A stretch of 64,000 bases of DNA from Channallabes apus (GCA_030522415.1 CM060106.1:27057967-27121966), one strand, 5' to 3'; positions 11,864-22,062 are shown, counted from the stretch's first letter. Program-made: numbers and translations. The notes: generated from the letters alone by a model not told the origin.

Positions 11864-12656
11864 CACTAGAAGCGCCGAGCAGCGGTCATTTGACCGCAAG
11901 GGGGAAAGAAAAAAAAATACTTCACACTCGATCAAAATCCAGGACCCTCCTTTCATTACTTTTCCTAGATCTGTGAGCTTAATCACCTGACAGCTGCACG
12001 GCGGCGTGACGTTTCCTGCCTTTTCCAACCTGCGATTCTCATTTCTCTCAGCAGATGGCGCCAGGGATCGCGCATACTATCTATGCGTCATTCAGGGTGT
12101 ATCTCAGGTTTCATTCCATATATGCAGTTTATATATATATGCTTCCGTGAAATATCGACAATTCGCCATTCATTCCCGCATTGATAATCAGCAATATTTT
12201 ATAAGGAGATTTAGGGATTTAGCTCTACTTAATTTTATAACGGGTTAAGAAAATTCATTAGTTCGTTGATAATTTCACGGAAGCGAGTTCAAAACTAATC
12301 TAAAGCACCGTCACACATCCGAGAAGTTCAGAAGCTTCAAATAGAATGAACGAACTAATGAATTTTCTTAAAACGTTATAAAATTAAGTAGAGACTTAGT
12401 GACTCCCCTTAGAGACTCTGTGGTAGGTTTTCTCAGTTGAATATGAAAAAAAAAATACCGCTGATTATCAACGCGAGAATGAATGACGCATTGCCCAAGT
12501 GCAAGTTGATCTTGGAGCTAAACTATTTGCTTTGGGTGAAAGCGCCATCTAGCGATCATTGTGTGTCAGCAACAGCTTCCCATTCAAAACAATAGGCGGT
12601 CAAATGACCGCTGAACCGCATTATAAGTAGGTGACACTGGCGCGGCGCTTCTAGTG
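11864..12656. mobile_element. piggyBac-like non-autonomous element, copy 2, internally palindromic
   Basis: The termini cactagaagcgccg and cggcgcttctagtg are inverted repeats. The left flank is TTAA (11860-11863) and the right flank is TTGA, a one-base decay of TTAA. Sub-terminal motifs agcggtcatttgaccgc and gcggtcaaatgaccgct also mirror each other. A long internal inverted repeat is visible: the cgccattcattcccgcattgataatcagc...cattagttcgtt part (about 12160-12265) is the reverse complement of the aacgaactaatg...gattatcaacgcgagaatgaatg part (about 12350-12484). No transposase is present. Confidence 0.85.
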
Positions 12657-12699
12657 TTGAACACTTGGTGAAGCAAGACCATTTCCACAGGCACAATGT

Positions 12700-13340
12700 G
12701 ATGAGAATTCACAGGATTGGGACTAAACTGGTGTTAGTGATAGTCATCTGGATGGAGGAGGCTCCAGTTTGCCGGGGACCATATAAATTGCACTTTGGAG
12801 CACGTCATGTGATCTGATCAGTCCAGATTTACCCTTTTCCAGAGCGATGGGTGTGGCTGGGTAAGAGGGGAAGCACATGAAGTGGAGCACCCATCATGCA
12901 TAGTGCCCACTTTACAGTACAAGCCTCTGGAGGCAGTGTAATGATCTGGAATTAATGATCTTAGGCAGGGGTAGCTCAGTGGTTAAGGTGATCAGAAGGT
13001 CCCAAGTTCAAATACCAAGGAACCACTTGGGCAAAGTCCTTAACCCTCAACTCCTCATATGTGTAATGTCACAAGTGTAAGTCGAATAAGGAATATGGTC
13101 GTCTGCCAAATGCTGTAAATGTGATTACTCCTGTTGATCAGGTCTGGACTCAGCAACATTGTGTGGCAATAAAATAAGGTCAGATGATAACCTGATGTAC
13201 TGAATGACCAGGTTATACCATCAATGGAACCTTTCTTCCCTGGTTGTACAGGTATATTCCAGGACTCAAATTATGAATGAGTGATTTTGGGGGAATCATT
13301 TCCAGGCATGACCTGGCCAACACATTGCAGGCCATAATCA
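12700..13340 (+). pseudogene. Tc1/mariner transposase relic, split by a SINE
   Basis: Conceptual translation gives fragments typical of a fish Tc1 transposase, such as DQSRFTLFQSDG, HEVEHPS, and later a GIFQ/RYIPGL-like block. The reading frame is broken by stops and small indels. A SINE at 12966-13120 interrupts it just after the ctctggaggcagtg block. The relic at 29.8-30.1 kb belongs to the same family. It cannot encode an active protein. Confidence 0.72.
12966..13120 (+). mobile_element. tRNA-headed SINE with gtctgccaaatgc tail, copy 1 (old)
   Basis: The head ggggtagctcagtggttaag is tRNA-like (A box). A degraded B box follows at aagttcaaatacc. The tail gtcgtctgccaaatgctgtaaatg matches the better preserved copy at 39.2 kb. 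It sits inside a Tc1 relic, so it inserted after that element. Confidence 0.75.
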
Positions 13341-13344
13341 AAGC

Positions 13345-13879
13345 TATAGGTTGACAAATGTTGACCATATTAAAGCATCTGCATATGTATTTGGCCCAGG
13401 CACTGTTTTTTGGCATTTAACAAAACTTGCAAAAGCATTACTGCCACTACTAATTTTCTATTCATTACAAACCAAATGTTTAATGTTGCTCATTTAGTCT
13501 ATATAAACTCACAGCCATACTGTATGTTCTCTGACTGTTGCTTTTCTATATAAAACTGCAGAGAGAAATGAAATGCAGCAGCATGGATTGCTTTTAAAGC
13601 GTATCACATTCACTTCTAACACAAATATATTTATTTTATTCTCAAAAAGCAATCCCCTGCTGGTTGTTTTTCATTAAAGGGAACAAGAGCTGTAAGAGCA
13701 ATGCAATGGAAGTTTTGCATTACAATATGGCATACTGTGTCACAAATGAAAAGCAATACCATTCTTGTTTTGCATTTCACTTGCATGAGAATTTTCCATC
13801 TTAATCATTATTACTTTCTGTCTCCTTATGTAATGACTTGAGTGAGCTGGCCATTTTTTATAGTCACACAAGATATATC

Positions 13880-13921
<42 letters not shown>

Positions 13922-15313
13922 CTCTGAGCCAGTCCTTGAGCAACTGAGCAACTTTATAATCCATTACATTTTCCCTCTGCGCCCTATCAATAGACCCGAC
14001 TCTTACTCATAGCTGTTTATCTGCTACATACAGTAAAATACATTGGGGAATTTACAGCTTCTGAGTCACACTTTAGAATATGTGTTTCATAAATAAACAA
14101 AATCAAATATATGATGCAAAGTATGAAAAAGAATTGAGCATCTTTCTTATGGCCGTCTGCAGAAATGAGGTTTGAGCATCTCCCTTCTCTCTTTCTCTCC
14201 GTGTGAAAAGATAGGCGGCCTCTCATTGAGATTCTGCAGCCGCTTTAATGTCTTACTCCCACACACTGCAGGGAGTAGGAGCGCTCGTTCGTCGGCCCTC
14301 ATCGGTCTGTAGTGTTTGTTCCTAAAGCAACCTCATGCTGCCAGGGCCACTCTGAAAGGCTCGAGGTTGGCCCCCGCTGCTCTTTGTGCTCAAGCTAACT
14401 AAACAGAATTTTGCTTTTAGCCTACTCGAATATAAATAAGAAATAATGTCCCATGAATTTTAGACCTGTGTCATCTCACAAATAAATGTGAACTTTGAGT
14501 ACGAAAAACATCTTCATATCCCAGGCCTCCAGGTGACAGCAGAACTGTGAGGTACAACTTGATGAAGAAAACAGGTTAATGTTATAATTAAGTGCCTAAG
14601 GCTAACATGCTAATGAGAGAACATAAGCCTTTGCTTGAGCACTTACTGCTCAAATCAAGCTTTCAGTGTGAGTTCTCTCTTTCTCTCTCTCTGTTACTCT
14701 CTTTCTGTCTCTCTATTTCTGCCTACAATTCTAGTGTTTCCTGATTAGCAAGTGATAAAACAGTGATAAATAGAGTAAGACAGAAAGCTACACATACACA
14801 TAGAGACTGAAATATAGACCAGAGAGTGATATAAAGAGTACGGAGATGATTTGAAGTAGAGAAAGTGACTGGTAGAGCGGCCAAGGCTGCCTTCACACTG
14901 GACACAATCGATCTGTACTATTAGGTTTTTGTTAGTGTCCCCCTAGATGATGTTAAATTTCCCAGGTTTCCCCCCTATCCTTATTTGCTGTGAGTTATTT
15001 TCCTCATTCCTTACAGTATATAGCAACTCTTCCTATGGTTTGTTTCCCTGGATTTCACCATAACACGTTAATGATTCATGCTCCCTCGATGTGCATAGTG
15101 CAGGGAGTTTGGCTAAGTACTTAAATATCTCTTTGTGCTGTAAATAAATGGAAGAACATTCGACTCTCGATCATGTGCATGTGTACTGTATGTGTGTTTG
15201 TGTGCGTGTCTTTCGCCCAGTCGGCAAGTATATCAGAGCCGAACAGTTCACACATGGATTCAGTTTTATTTATATAGTTATAAAGGTTCGAGGAAGTATA
15301 TGTATATATATAT
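13345..15313. other. Unassigned non-coding DNA with a (TC)n tract
   Basis: A (TC)17 run lies at 13883-13916, and a second CT-rich stretch at about 14674-14718. A more GC-rich patch near 14235-14400 could be conserved non-coding sequence, but nothing in the sequence alone proves that. No exon was recognised. Confidence 0.5.
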
Positions 15314-15591
15314 TAGGGCTGCACGATATTAGGAAGATATGCGATATAGTTGTTGAATATTGCGATAACGATATTTCTTGCGATATAACATTTCCCTAGA
15401 GAAATGCTTTTTTAATTATTATTATTGCCTATTTTTTTATTATTGTTTATTTATATGTAATGATCATACTAAAATAAACAGGTAATAGATATTCGTCTGA
15501 TGTAATTAAATCTAATTCAGGCTAAAAAGAAACTATATGTCAAGGAAGTTGCAAATATTTAGACTTCAAAACACTATGAATGACTTAAACC

Positions 15592-16361
15592 TGTCAGGGT
15601 TGTGGTTAAACAGGGAAGAACCCAATAGCAGATAGATGATCTCCTTGGAAGAAGTATTGCAGGTCAAAAGGCTTAGTCAGAGCCGAGGGGAGAAAGCTGT
15701 GCTTATGAAACAGGCTGTGTGGGGAATCCCCGATGACGAGGGTGGAGGCGTGTCAATGACGAGGCGGAATCACCGCGAATCCGGAAGTGAGAGTGACAGG
15801 TTGTGTGGGGAATCCCCGATGACGAGGGTGGAGGCGTGTCAAATGACGAGGCGGAATCTCCGCGAATCCGGAAGTGAGAGAGAGAAGCGAGCGCGCTAGT
15901 GAAGCGCTGTTGTCCGCGATCGCGGAAGTGCACACAAGCACACGTTAATCCAAAACACACACACGTACCGGGGCTTGTGAGTACGATGAGAGAGAAAGGC
16001 TGGGTAGAGCGTCACAGGAGAGATCCGTAGGCAGAGTCGATAAACAGGCGAGGGTCATACACGGGGAGTAGTCCAAAACGATAGCGACAATCCGAAGGGC
16101 AAGGCAAGAGACGAAATCCAAAGAATGCAGGCAAGGTCGAGCACGGAAGAAAAAACACTAGGGTAACAGGAGAGACAGGAGAATTAGGCACGCAAGTGAG
16201 ATACATCGGCAATGAGTGGAGCTCTTGCCGTTCTTTTAAAGCCGAGAGTAGATTGCCGGATTAGATGCAGGTGTGCTCAGGTAATCAGCTCAGGGAGTGT
16301 GGAAAACCTTGGATGGAGTTAAGACCTGGATGTGCTGGGTTGGCTGTGCGGGTTCATGACA
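15592..16361 (-). repeat. 3' LTR of the Ty3 element
   Basis: On the minus strand it runs from TGTCATGAACC at 16361 to the end at 15592. A TTTAAAAG TATA-like box lies at 16240-16233, and a predicted transcript start at G16210 gives a U3 of only about 150 bp. An 86-bp tandem duplication occurs in R/U5 at about 15711-15882. The chromodomain frame runs about 43 bp into this LTR before its stop. Confidence 0.95.
15711..15882. repeat. Tandem 86-bp duplication inside the LTR
   Basis: Two units start at cagg(c/t)tgtgtgggg, at 15711 and 15797. They differ by a few substitutions and one inserted A. The same pair occurs in the other LTR at 20747-20918. A tcaccgcgaatccgg/tctccgcgaatccgg core is repeated. 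It would lie in the 5' leader of the transcript. Confidence 0.88.
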
Positions 16362-16591
16362 GTACTCCCCCTCCTACGGACGCCACCTGGCGTCAGAGAT
16401 GGCTCCTCCGGATGTTGACGGTGGAAGTCAGCGATGAGTGAGGGATCTAAGATGAACCTAGATGGTATCCAGCTCCTCTCCTCAGGGCCATAACCCTCCC
16501 AATCCACGAGATACTGGAGCCCCCTACCACGGCGCCGTGACCTCAAGAGCCTGCGAATCGTGAAAGCTTCACCACCATCAATGAGCCGTGG
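16319..16591 (-). pseudogene. Chromodomain segment of pol, out of frame
   Basis: The frame reads LIDGGEAF, then a basic RSRRRGRG segment, then the chromodomain core [17 protein letters not shown] and a FHRQHPEEP tail. This is the C-terminal chromodomain found after integrase in chromoviruses, which guides integration by binding modified histones. Here it lies one base out of phase with the integrase frame, which stops at 16578. The phase change falls in a short CCCACCCACCC/CTCCTCC tract where a one- or two-base indel is likely. An assembly error in that tract would look the same. The stop lies inside the 3' LTR. Confidence 0.85.
16365..16375 (-). promoter_or_regulatory. Polypurine tract of the Ty3 element
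   Basis: On the minus strand AGGAGGGGGAG lies 3 nt before the TGTCATG start of the 3' LTR. This is the expected position of the plus-strand primer for reverse transcription. It overlaps the chromodomain reading frame. Confidence 0.85.
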
Positions 16592-19500
16592 GGGAGGAGG
16601 AGGGTGGGTGGGTGGACTCAGTGGACCTTATCTGGGACTCAATGGGTCTTATCTGGGAAACATGGAATGAGGGGTGAATGCGTCGCATCGTGGATGGTAA
16701 GAGCAGTCTGACTGTGCAAGGGTTAATGATCCTGACTATGGTAAATGGACCAATGAATCTAGGAGAGATCTTGCGGGAGAGTGTCTTTATAGGGATGTTG
16801 CGGGTGGAGAGCATGACCCTCTGTCCAACACGATAGGCAGGGGCGGTAGAACGGTGACGATCGGCCTGACGTTTGAAAAGTGTAATTGACTGGCGAAGTC
16901 TAGCTCTCGCCCGCAGCCAGGTCCTCTTGCAACGTCGTACAAACGCTTGGGCAGAGGGAACTGCCACCTCCTCTTCTTGGGATGGAAATAAGGGAGGTTG
17001 GTATCCCAGACAGCAGTGGAATGGGGAGAGGCCTGTAGATGCCGTGGGTAGGGAGTTGTGTGCATATTCTACCCAAGGAAGCATTCGGCTCCAGGAGCGG
17101 GGATCCTTGGAGGTCATGCAACGAAGCGCTGTCTCCAGGTCCTGATTGGCTCTTTCGGTCTGCCCATTGGTCTGGGGGTGATAACCGGAGGAAAGGCTGG
17201 GAGTAGCTCCCACCAGTTTGCAGAATGCAGTCCAGAACTGGGCAGAAAACTGGGGTCCGCGATCGGAGACGATGTCCACTGGGATGCCATGAAGGCGGAA
17301 GACGTGCAGAATGAGCAATTCGGCCGTCTCTTTGGCAGAGGGAAGTTTGACGAGGGGAACAAAGTGGGCGGCTTTGAAAAAGCGGTCGACAACGGTTAGA
17401 ATGCAGGTGTTGCCCTCAGAGTCTGGGAGCCCCGTGACGAAGTCCAGGGCAATGTGGGACCAGGGTCTGTGGGGCACAGGAAGTGGTCTGAGGAGACCTG
17501 CCGGTGGCTTATTACCTGTCTTGTTGCGAGTGCAGATGTCGCAGGCGGCGACAAATCGGCGGGTGTCTTCTCTGATTGAAGGCCACCAAAAGCGCTGCTG
17601 TAACAGAGCGAGGGTGCGGGCTCCGCCAGGGTGACAGGCTAATTGAGAATTATGGCTCCATTGGAGAACTTGGGGGCGAGCCATCAGTGGTACAAAGAGT
17701 TTGCCTGGCGGTACTTCTGGGGTGTCAGGCTCTTGTTCGAGGCTCCGCTTAACCAGGGACTCTATGTCAAGGGAGGTGGCCCCAATGAGGCTTAGTGAAG
17801 GCAGGATGGTGGAAACTGGAGCCTCATCTGTGACTGAGGTGAACTGACGAGAGAGGGAATCGGGCTTGGTGTTCTTGCTCCCTGGTCGGAAGGATAGTGA
17901 GAAGTTGAAGCGGGAAAAGAATAATGACCATCTCGCTTGGCGGGCATTCAGACGTTTGGCCGATCTGAGATACTCCAGGTTTTTGTGGTCCGTCCAAATG
18001 AGAAATGGGACCTCAGTCCCCTCGAGCCAGTGTCTCCATTCCTCTAGTGCCAGTTTTATTGCGAGTAGCTCCCGGTCGCCGATCCCATAGTTTCTCTCTG
18101 CGGTGGAAAGACGGCGAGAAAAATAGCAGCAGGGGTGTAGCTTGTCGTCGGTTGGGGATCTCTGGGAAAGAACTGCCCCGACTCCGGAGTCTGACGCGTC
18201 TACCTCCACCACGAATTGAAGAGTGGGATCCGGCTGGGTGAGGATGGGTGCTGAGGTGAAGCGACCCTTGAGTTTGGTGAATGCTTCCGCCGCTTGATCA
18301 GACCACAGAAAAGGGTTCTTGATGGACGTGAGGGCGATGAGCGGGGCAGCCACTGAACTGTAGTTTCGGATAAACCGACGATAAAAATTCGCGAACCCTA
18401 GAAAGCGCTGGAGATCCTTTCGAGTGGCTGGTCTAGGCCAGTCGGCCACTGCTTTCACCTTAGCTGGGTCCATCTGGACCTTAGACGGGGCGATGATGAA
18501 GCCAAGAAAGGAGGTCGTCCGACAATGGAACTCGCATTTCTCTGCTTTCACGAATAGCTGGTTCTCCAGAAGTCTTTGAAGGACTTGACGAACGTGCACT
18601 CTGTGTTCCTCCAAGGAGCGGGAGAAAATCAGGATGTCATCCAGATAAACGAATACAAAAGTGTTCAAGAAGTCCCTGAGAACGTCATTGACCAAAGACT
18701 GAAAGACTGCCGGAGCGTTGGCGAGGCCGAACGGCACCACCAGGTACTCATAATGTCCCGATGGGGTGTTAAAGGCCGTTTTCCACTCATCCCCTTCCTT
18801 GATCCTGACTAGATGATAAGCATTACGGAGGTCGAGCTTAGTAAAAACATTAGCTCCCTGGAGAAGGTCGAAGGCAGTCGACATTAGTGGAAGAGGGTAA
18901 CGGTTCTTGACTGTTATCTCGTTTAAACCTCGGTAGTCTATGCACGGCCGTAAGGTCTTGTCCCTCTTTGCCACAAAGAAGAACCCAGCTCCAGCAGGGG
19001 ACGACGAAGGACGGATGATTCCGGCAGCCAGAGATTCTGATATATATCTATCCATGGCCTCCCTCTCTAGTGACGACAACGAATACAGTCTCCCCTTGGG
19101 AGGCGTTGAGCCCGGAAAGAGGTCAATAGCACAGTCATATGGCCTGTGGGGTGGTAGAGAGAGAGCCCGTGACTTACTGAACACCTGCTTGAGGTCTGAA
19201 TAGTCCGTAGGAACAGCTGAGAGGTCGGGAAATTCTTCATTGTCAGAGGGTATGGCCGGAGAGTAGTGAGCTGACTTAAGACAGGTAGACAAACACAGAG
19301 GACTCCATTCCAGAATGGTGTTCTTGGACCAATCTATGTGAGGATTGTGACGGGTCAGCCATGGGCGTCCGAGAACTATAGGGGAATGGGCGTTCTGCAT
19401 GATTAAGAAGGACGTTTCCTCTGTGTGATTGCCAGACACTTGGAGGGTTATCGGGACCGTCCGTCGGGTGATGACAGGCAGGGAGGTTCCATCGAGGGCC

Positions 19501-19733
19501 CGAACGGCCAAGGGGCTCTCCAGTGCTAGCGTCGAGAGGTTTAGTTCCTTGACCTTTGCGGTGGAGATCAGGTTCTGATCGGATCCAGAGTCAATCAGTA
19601 CAGGGATAGCGTGAGCTTTGCCGTGTGCTATAATGAATGCAGAGAGGAGTGGGCGTGTGCTAGGGGAACAGTTGATGGTCGGCCCCTCCAGGGACCCTAG
19701 ATTCACCGGAGGGGATTGGCTTTTAAAGGGCAT
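16578..19733 (-). CDS. pol: Ty3/gypsy pol polyprotein (protease, RT, RNase H, integrase)
   Basis: The frame is 1051 codons with no internal stop. Protease has [10 protein letters not shown] with the catalytic Asp at residue 48. Reverse transcriptase shows KLDL (Asp 301) and the YLDD box at 363-366. RNase H shows [14 protein letters not shown] (Asp 512), Glu 555 and TDHKNLEYL (Asp 582). Integrase has an HHCC zinc site (His 694, His 701, Cys 731, Cys 734) and a catalytic triad Asp 764, Asp 824, Glu 860 with 35 residues between the last two. The frame is -1 to gag and overlaps it. The Met at 19733 is just the first ATG, and synthesis probably comes from gag by frameshifting. The C-terminal chromodomain is lost from this frame. 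All catalytic residues I can check are intact. Confidence 0.95.
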   Translation of the reverse strand: MPFKSQSPPVNLGSLEGPTINCSPSTRPLLSAFIIAHGKAHAIPVLIDSGSDQNLISTAKVKELNLSTLALESPLAVRALDGTSLPVITRRTVPITLQVSGNHTEETSFLIMQNAHSPIVLGRPWLTRHNPHIDWSKNTILEWSPLCLSTCLKSAHYSPAIPSDNEEFPDLSAVPTDYSDLKQVFSKSRALSLPPHRPYDCAIDLFPGSTPPKGRLYSLSSLEREAMDRYISESLAAGIIRPSSSPAGAGFFFVAKRDKTLRPCIDYRGLNEITVKNRYPLPLMSTAFDLLQGANVFTKLDLRNAYHLVRIKEGDEWKTAFNTPSGHYEYLVVPFGLANAPAVFQSLVNDVLRDFLNTFVFVYLDDILIFSRSLEEHRVHVRQVLQRLLENQLFVKAEKCEFHCRTTSFLGFIIAPSKVQMDPAKVKAVADWPRPATRKDLQRFLGFANFYRRFIRNYSSVAAPLIALTSIKNPFLWSDQAAEAFTKLKGRFTSAPILTQPDPTLQFVVEVDASDSGVGAVLSQRSPTDDKLHPCCYFSRRLSTAERNYGIGDRELLAIKLALEEWRHWLEGTEVPFLIWTDHKNLEYLRSAKRLNARQARWSLFFSRFNFSLSFRPGSKNTKPDSLSRQFTSVTDEAPVSTILPSLSLIGATSLDIESLVKRSLEQEPDTPEVPPGKLFVPLMARPQVLQWSHNSQLACHPGGARTLALLQQRFWWPSIREDTRRFVAACDICTRNKTGNKPPAGLLRPLPVPHRPWSHIALDFVTGLPDSEGNTCILTVVDRFFKAAHFVPLVKLPSAKETAELLILHVFRLHGIPVDIVSDRGPQFSAQFWTAFCKLVGATPSLSSGYHPQTNGQTERANQDLETALRCMTSKDPRSWSRMLPWVEYAHNSLPTASTGLSPFHCCLGYQPPLFPSQEEEVAVPSAQAFVRRCKRTWLRARARLRQSITLFKRQADRHRSTAPAYRVGQRVMLSTRNIPIKTLSRKISPRFIGPFTIVRIINPCTVRLLLPSTMRRIHPSFHVSQIRPIESQIRSTESTHPPSSSPTAH
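19660..19727 (-). promoter_or_regulatory. gag-pol -1 ribosomal frameshift signal with possible pseudoknot
   Basis: In the gag frame the codons are CCT TTA AAA, giving the slippery heptamer TTTAAAA at 19727-19721. Slipping back one base gives TTT AAA, which is the pol frame. A 6-nt spacer follows, then CCCCTCC (19714-19708), which pairs with GGAGGGG (19689-19683). In the loop CTAGGG (19700-19695) can pair with CCCTAG downstream (19665-19660), which would make an H-type pseudoknot. The gag stop TGA (19705-19703) falls inside the loop. PEG10 uses the same strategy, although with a different heptamer. The motif and pairings are seen; function is inferred. Confidence 0.85.
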
Positions 19734-20614
19734 AGGAGGCGATAATGGCCCGTTTGGCCACAGTAGAGGCAGGAACCTGATTGGACTCTACGTTGACGCT
19801 CCTCGGGGGAGATCCGGGCACGCCCCACCTGCATGGGTTCCGGGGCTGGTCCGGGGCTTTGTGGAGAGGCAGGCCTGGGGAACTGCCCGGACGGAGCAGG
19901 GTACCTGGGTGTCGAGATGGTTCGCGGACGACGTCTCTGAGTCAATCGGGCGTCCATGCGTCCGGCTAAATCCATGAGACCATTAAGATCGCTGGGGAGT
20001 TCTTGGCTGATTAAGTGATCCTTAACGTCCTCAGAGAGACCGTGGAGGAAGGCGTCATAAAGGGCTTGTGTGTCCCAGTTTGCGGAGGCCGCGAGAGTCC
20101 GAAACTCGATTGCATAATCATAGGCGGAACGGGAGCCTTGGCGAAGCTCCAGTAGATGTCTGGCTGCCTCTCGACCCGAGTGGGAACGGTCGAATACCCT
20201 CCTCATCTCGTCAGTGAATGATTTAAAAGAAGAGCAGCAAGGGTCATTAGCATCCCAAACTGCGGTTCCCCATTCACGGGCCCGGTCGGTGAGGAGTGTG
20301 ATAACAAAGGCCACCCTTGAGCGTTCAGTGGGGAAGGAAGAGGCTTGGAGCTCCAACAGCAGAGAACACTGTGATAGGAAGGAGCGGCAGGTCCCTGGTT
20401 CACCATTGTAAGGCTGTGGGTTAGGGAGCCGGGGTTCGTGATGTGGAGTGTGTGCTGGGACTGAAGGAGAACGGGTCTGTAGCTGTTGAAGTTGTGTGGT
20501 GATCGTAGAAAGTGTCTGGGTAACCTGCTGAATACTTTGTTGGTGAGTGCCCAGTAGCACCCCTTGTTGTGAAAGCGCCTGTCTTAATTGATCCAAGTCT
20601 GCTGGGTTAGCCAT
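19703..20614 (-). CDS. gag: Ty3/gypsy Gag (capsid-nucleocapsid), sushi/PEG10-like
   Basis: The protein is 303 residues. An N-terminal coiled-coil-like region (residues about 5-50, rich in Q and L) is followed by a capsid-like domain containing [20 protein letters not shown] and [29 protein letters not shown] Pro/Arg-rich linker leads to one CCHC zinc knuckle, C282-x2-C285-x4-H290-x4-C295. This arrangement and wording match the sushi-ichi retrotransposon Gag from which vertebrate PEG10 and RTL genes derive. The ATG at 20614 lies only 13 bp from the LTR, just after the predicted priming site. The frame ends at 19703 and overlaps pol by 31 nt. Confidence 0.95.
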   Translation of the reverse strand: MANPADLDQLRQALSQQGVLLGTHQQSIQQVTQTLSTITTQLQQLQTRSPSVPAHTPHHEPRLPNPQPYNGEPGTCRSFLSQCSLLLELQASSFPTERSRVAFVITLLTDRAREWGTAVWDANDPCCSSFKSFTDEMRRVFDRSHSGREAARHLLELRQGSRSAYDYAIEFRTLAASANWDTQALYDAFLHGLSEDVKDHLISQELPSDLNGLMDLAGRMDARLTQRRRPRTISTPRYPAPSGQFPRPASPQSPGPAPEPMQVGRARISPEERQRRVQSGSCLYCGQTGHYRLLCPLKANPLR

Positions 20615-20615
20615 G

Positions 20616-20625
20616 GCCGATGTAT
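20616..20625 (-). promoter_or_regulatory. Predicted self-priming site next to the 5' LTR
   Basis: On the minus strand the 10-mer ATACATCGGC lies 2 nt after the LTR end. No usual tRNA primer-binding site starting TGG is present there. It is perfectly complementary to GCCGATGTAT, which starts at 21246 in the 5' LTR, 30 nt after the TATA-like box. If transcription starts there, the RNA 5' end would fold back to prime reverse transcription, as described for the Tf1/sushi group. Confidence 0.72.
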
Positions 20626-20627
20626 AC

Positions 20628-21397
20628 TGTCAGGGTTGTGGTTAAACAGGGAAGAACCCAATAGCAGATAGATGATCTCCTTGGAAGAAGTATTGCAGGT
20701 CAAAAGGCTTAGTCAGAGCCGAGGGGAGAAAGCTGTGCTTATGAAACAGGCTGTGTGGGGAATCCCCGATGACGAGGGTGGAGGCGTGTCAATGACGAGG
20801 CGGAATCACCGCGAATCCGGAAGTGAGAGTGACAGGTTGTGTGGGGAATCCCCGATGACGAGGGTGGAGGCGTGTCAAATGACGAGGCGGAATCTCCGCG
20901 AATCCGGAAGTGAGAGAGAGAAGCGAGCGCGCTAGTGAAGCGCTGTTGTCCGCGATCGCGGAAGTGCACACAAGCACACGTTAATCCAAAACACACACAC
21001 GTACCGGGGCTTGTGAGTACGATGAGAGAGAAAGGCTGGGTAGAGCGTCACAGGAGAGATCCGTAGGCAGAGTCGATAAACAGGCGAGGGTCATACACGG
21101 GGAGTAGTCCAAAACGATAGCGACAATCCGAAGGGCAAGGCAAGAGACGAAATCCAAAGAATGCAGGCAAGGTCGAGCACGGAAGAAAAAACACTAGGGT
21201 AACAGGAGAGACAGGAGAATTAGGCACGCAAGTGAGATACATCGGCAATGAGTGGAGCTCTTGCCGTTCTTTTAAAGCCGAGAGTAGATTGCCGGATTAG
21301 ATGCAGGTGTGCTCAGGTAATCAGCTCAGGGAGTGTGGAAAACCTTGGATGGAGTTAAGACCTGGATGTGCTGGGTTGGCTGTGCGGGTTCATGACA
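20628..21397 (-). repeat. 5' LTR of the Ty3 element
   Basis: This has the same 770 bp as the 3' LTR and no difference was found by eye. It begins TGTCATG at 21397 on the minus strand, and ends ...CTGACA at 20628. Short open frames inside it repeat exactly in the other LTR and are not genes. Confidence 0.95.
21269..21276 (-). promoter_or_regulatory. TATA-like box of the Ty3 5' LTR
   Basis: TTTAAAAG on the minus strand begins 30 nt before the predicted transcript start at 21246, normal spacing for an RNA polymerase II core promoter. The assignment is supported by the match between the predicted RNA start and the self-priming site. Confidence 0.65.
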
Positions 21398-22004
21398 AAA
21401 CCCCTCAGCAGATATTCTGACTTCTGGTTTGCTGTTACTATAAACCTGCCAACACAATATGAATTACTTTCAAACATTACTTTATATTTACGTGTAACCA
21501 TACACTCATCAATAGTGTCTTAAAACAAGAGCATCTTTTAAACTAAATATTCTCTTTGGCTTGCCTGTTTTTTTTTTATTTTTATTTTTTTATTAAAATA
21601 AATATTATTAAACAAAAATTAAATAAAAAAATACTATTTGTCACACACATACACGCGCGCGCGCGCTCCACGACCGTCACTTGGACCCAGAAGTAATGCG
21701 GGCGAGAACCAGGAAGTATAAGAGGAGTAAACAACCCGCATAGAGCTTAGTCACTGAGTTCACGCATGTCGGTTCAGATTGTTTACTTTCTGATTCGAGT
21801 GTGTGTTTATAGGACGTGGGTTAAATGTGTGTTTTTCCCTTGCTCCCCTTCTGTGAGAGTCCTTAAACTAATTCGCGTGGTTATCCTGCCTACTCGCTTG
21901 CTTCCGCGTTTGGGTTTACCGTCCACGCTACAAAGGGCTAACGGCTAATCGCTAAGTCTTCTGATCATCCCGGGTTAGTTCGGGACAGAATGAAGTATAA
22001 AGAT

Positions 22005-22010
<6 letters not shown>

Positions 22011-22060
<50 letters not shown>
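22011..22060. repeat. (TA)25 microsatellite
   Basis: A pure TA run sits where the right part of the hAT-like element should continue. In the 55.4-kb copy a Tc1 element inserted at the corresponding TATA. Confidence 0.9.

Positions 22061-22062
<2 letters not shown>

Larger units (their letters stand above)
15592..21397 (-). mobile_element. Ty3/gypsy chromovirus retrotransposon, near-complete, sushi-like
   Basis: Two 770-bp LTRs (15592-16361 and 20628-21397) start TG and end CA, and appear identical by eye. The whole unit is flanked by a 5-bp duplication, aaacc (15587-15591, 21398-21402). Between them on the minus strand lie gag, a -1 frameshift site, then pol with protease, reverse transcriptase, RNase H and integrase in the Ty3 order, followed by a chromodomain shifted out of frame. 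The gag style ([15 protein letters not shown]), chromodomain and predicted self-priming site fit the Tf1/sushi group, the relatives of PEG10 and RTL1. Identical LTRs suggest recent insertion. Confidence 0.95.
15314..22010 (+). mobile_element. hAT-like non-autonomous element (tagggctgcacgatat end), split by a Ty3 element and truncated
   Basis: The left end tagggctgcacgatat is the same as in the copy at 55393, which has a perfect 8-bp duplication and both ends. The body 15314-15591 continues at 21403 after the Ty3 insertion and runs to about 22010. There a (TA)n tract replaces the right part and the right end is missing. The paralogue at 55.4-56.2 kb shows the uninterrupted sequence (cttaaaaccctcaacagat), so it serves as the empty-site reference. 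Confidence 0.82.

Noticed and set aside
14235..14400. Possible conserved non-coding element
   Set aside because: It is only slightly GC-richer than its flanks, and conservation cannot be judged from one sequence.
15636..15960. 87- and 85-codon frames in the Ty3 LTR
   Set aside because: They repeat exactly in the other LTR and arise from the 86-bp tandem duplication.
16787..18812. Several 70-113 codon frames opposite or overlapping pol
   Set aside because: They are shadows of the intact pol frame.
21766..21948. Frame MSVQIVYFLIRVCVYRT..., also at 55996
   Set aside because: It is shared by two copies of a non-autonomous hAT-like repeat with no known domain. Repeat identity explains the conservation.
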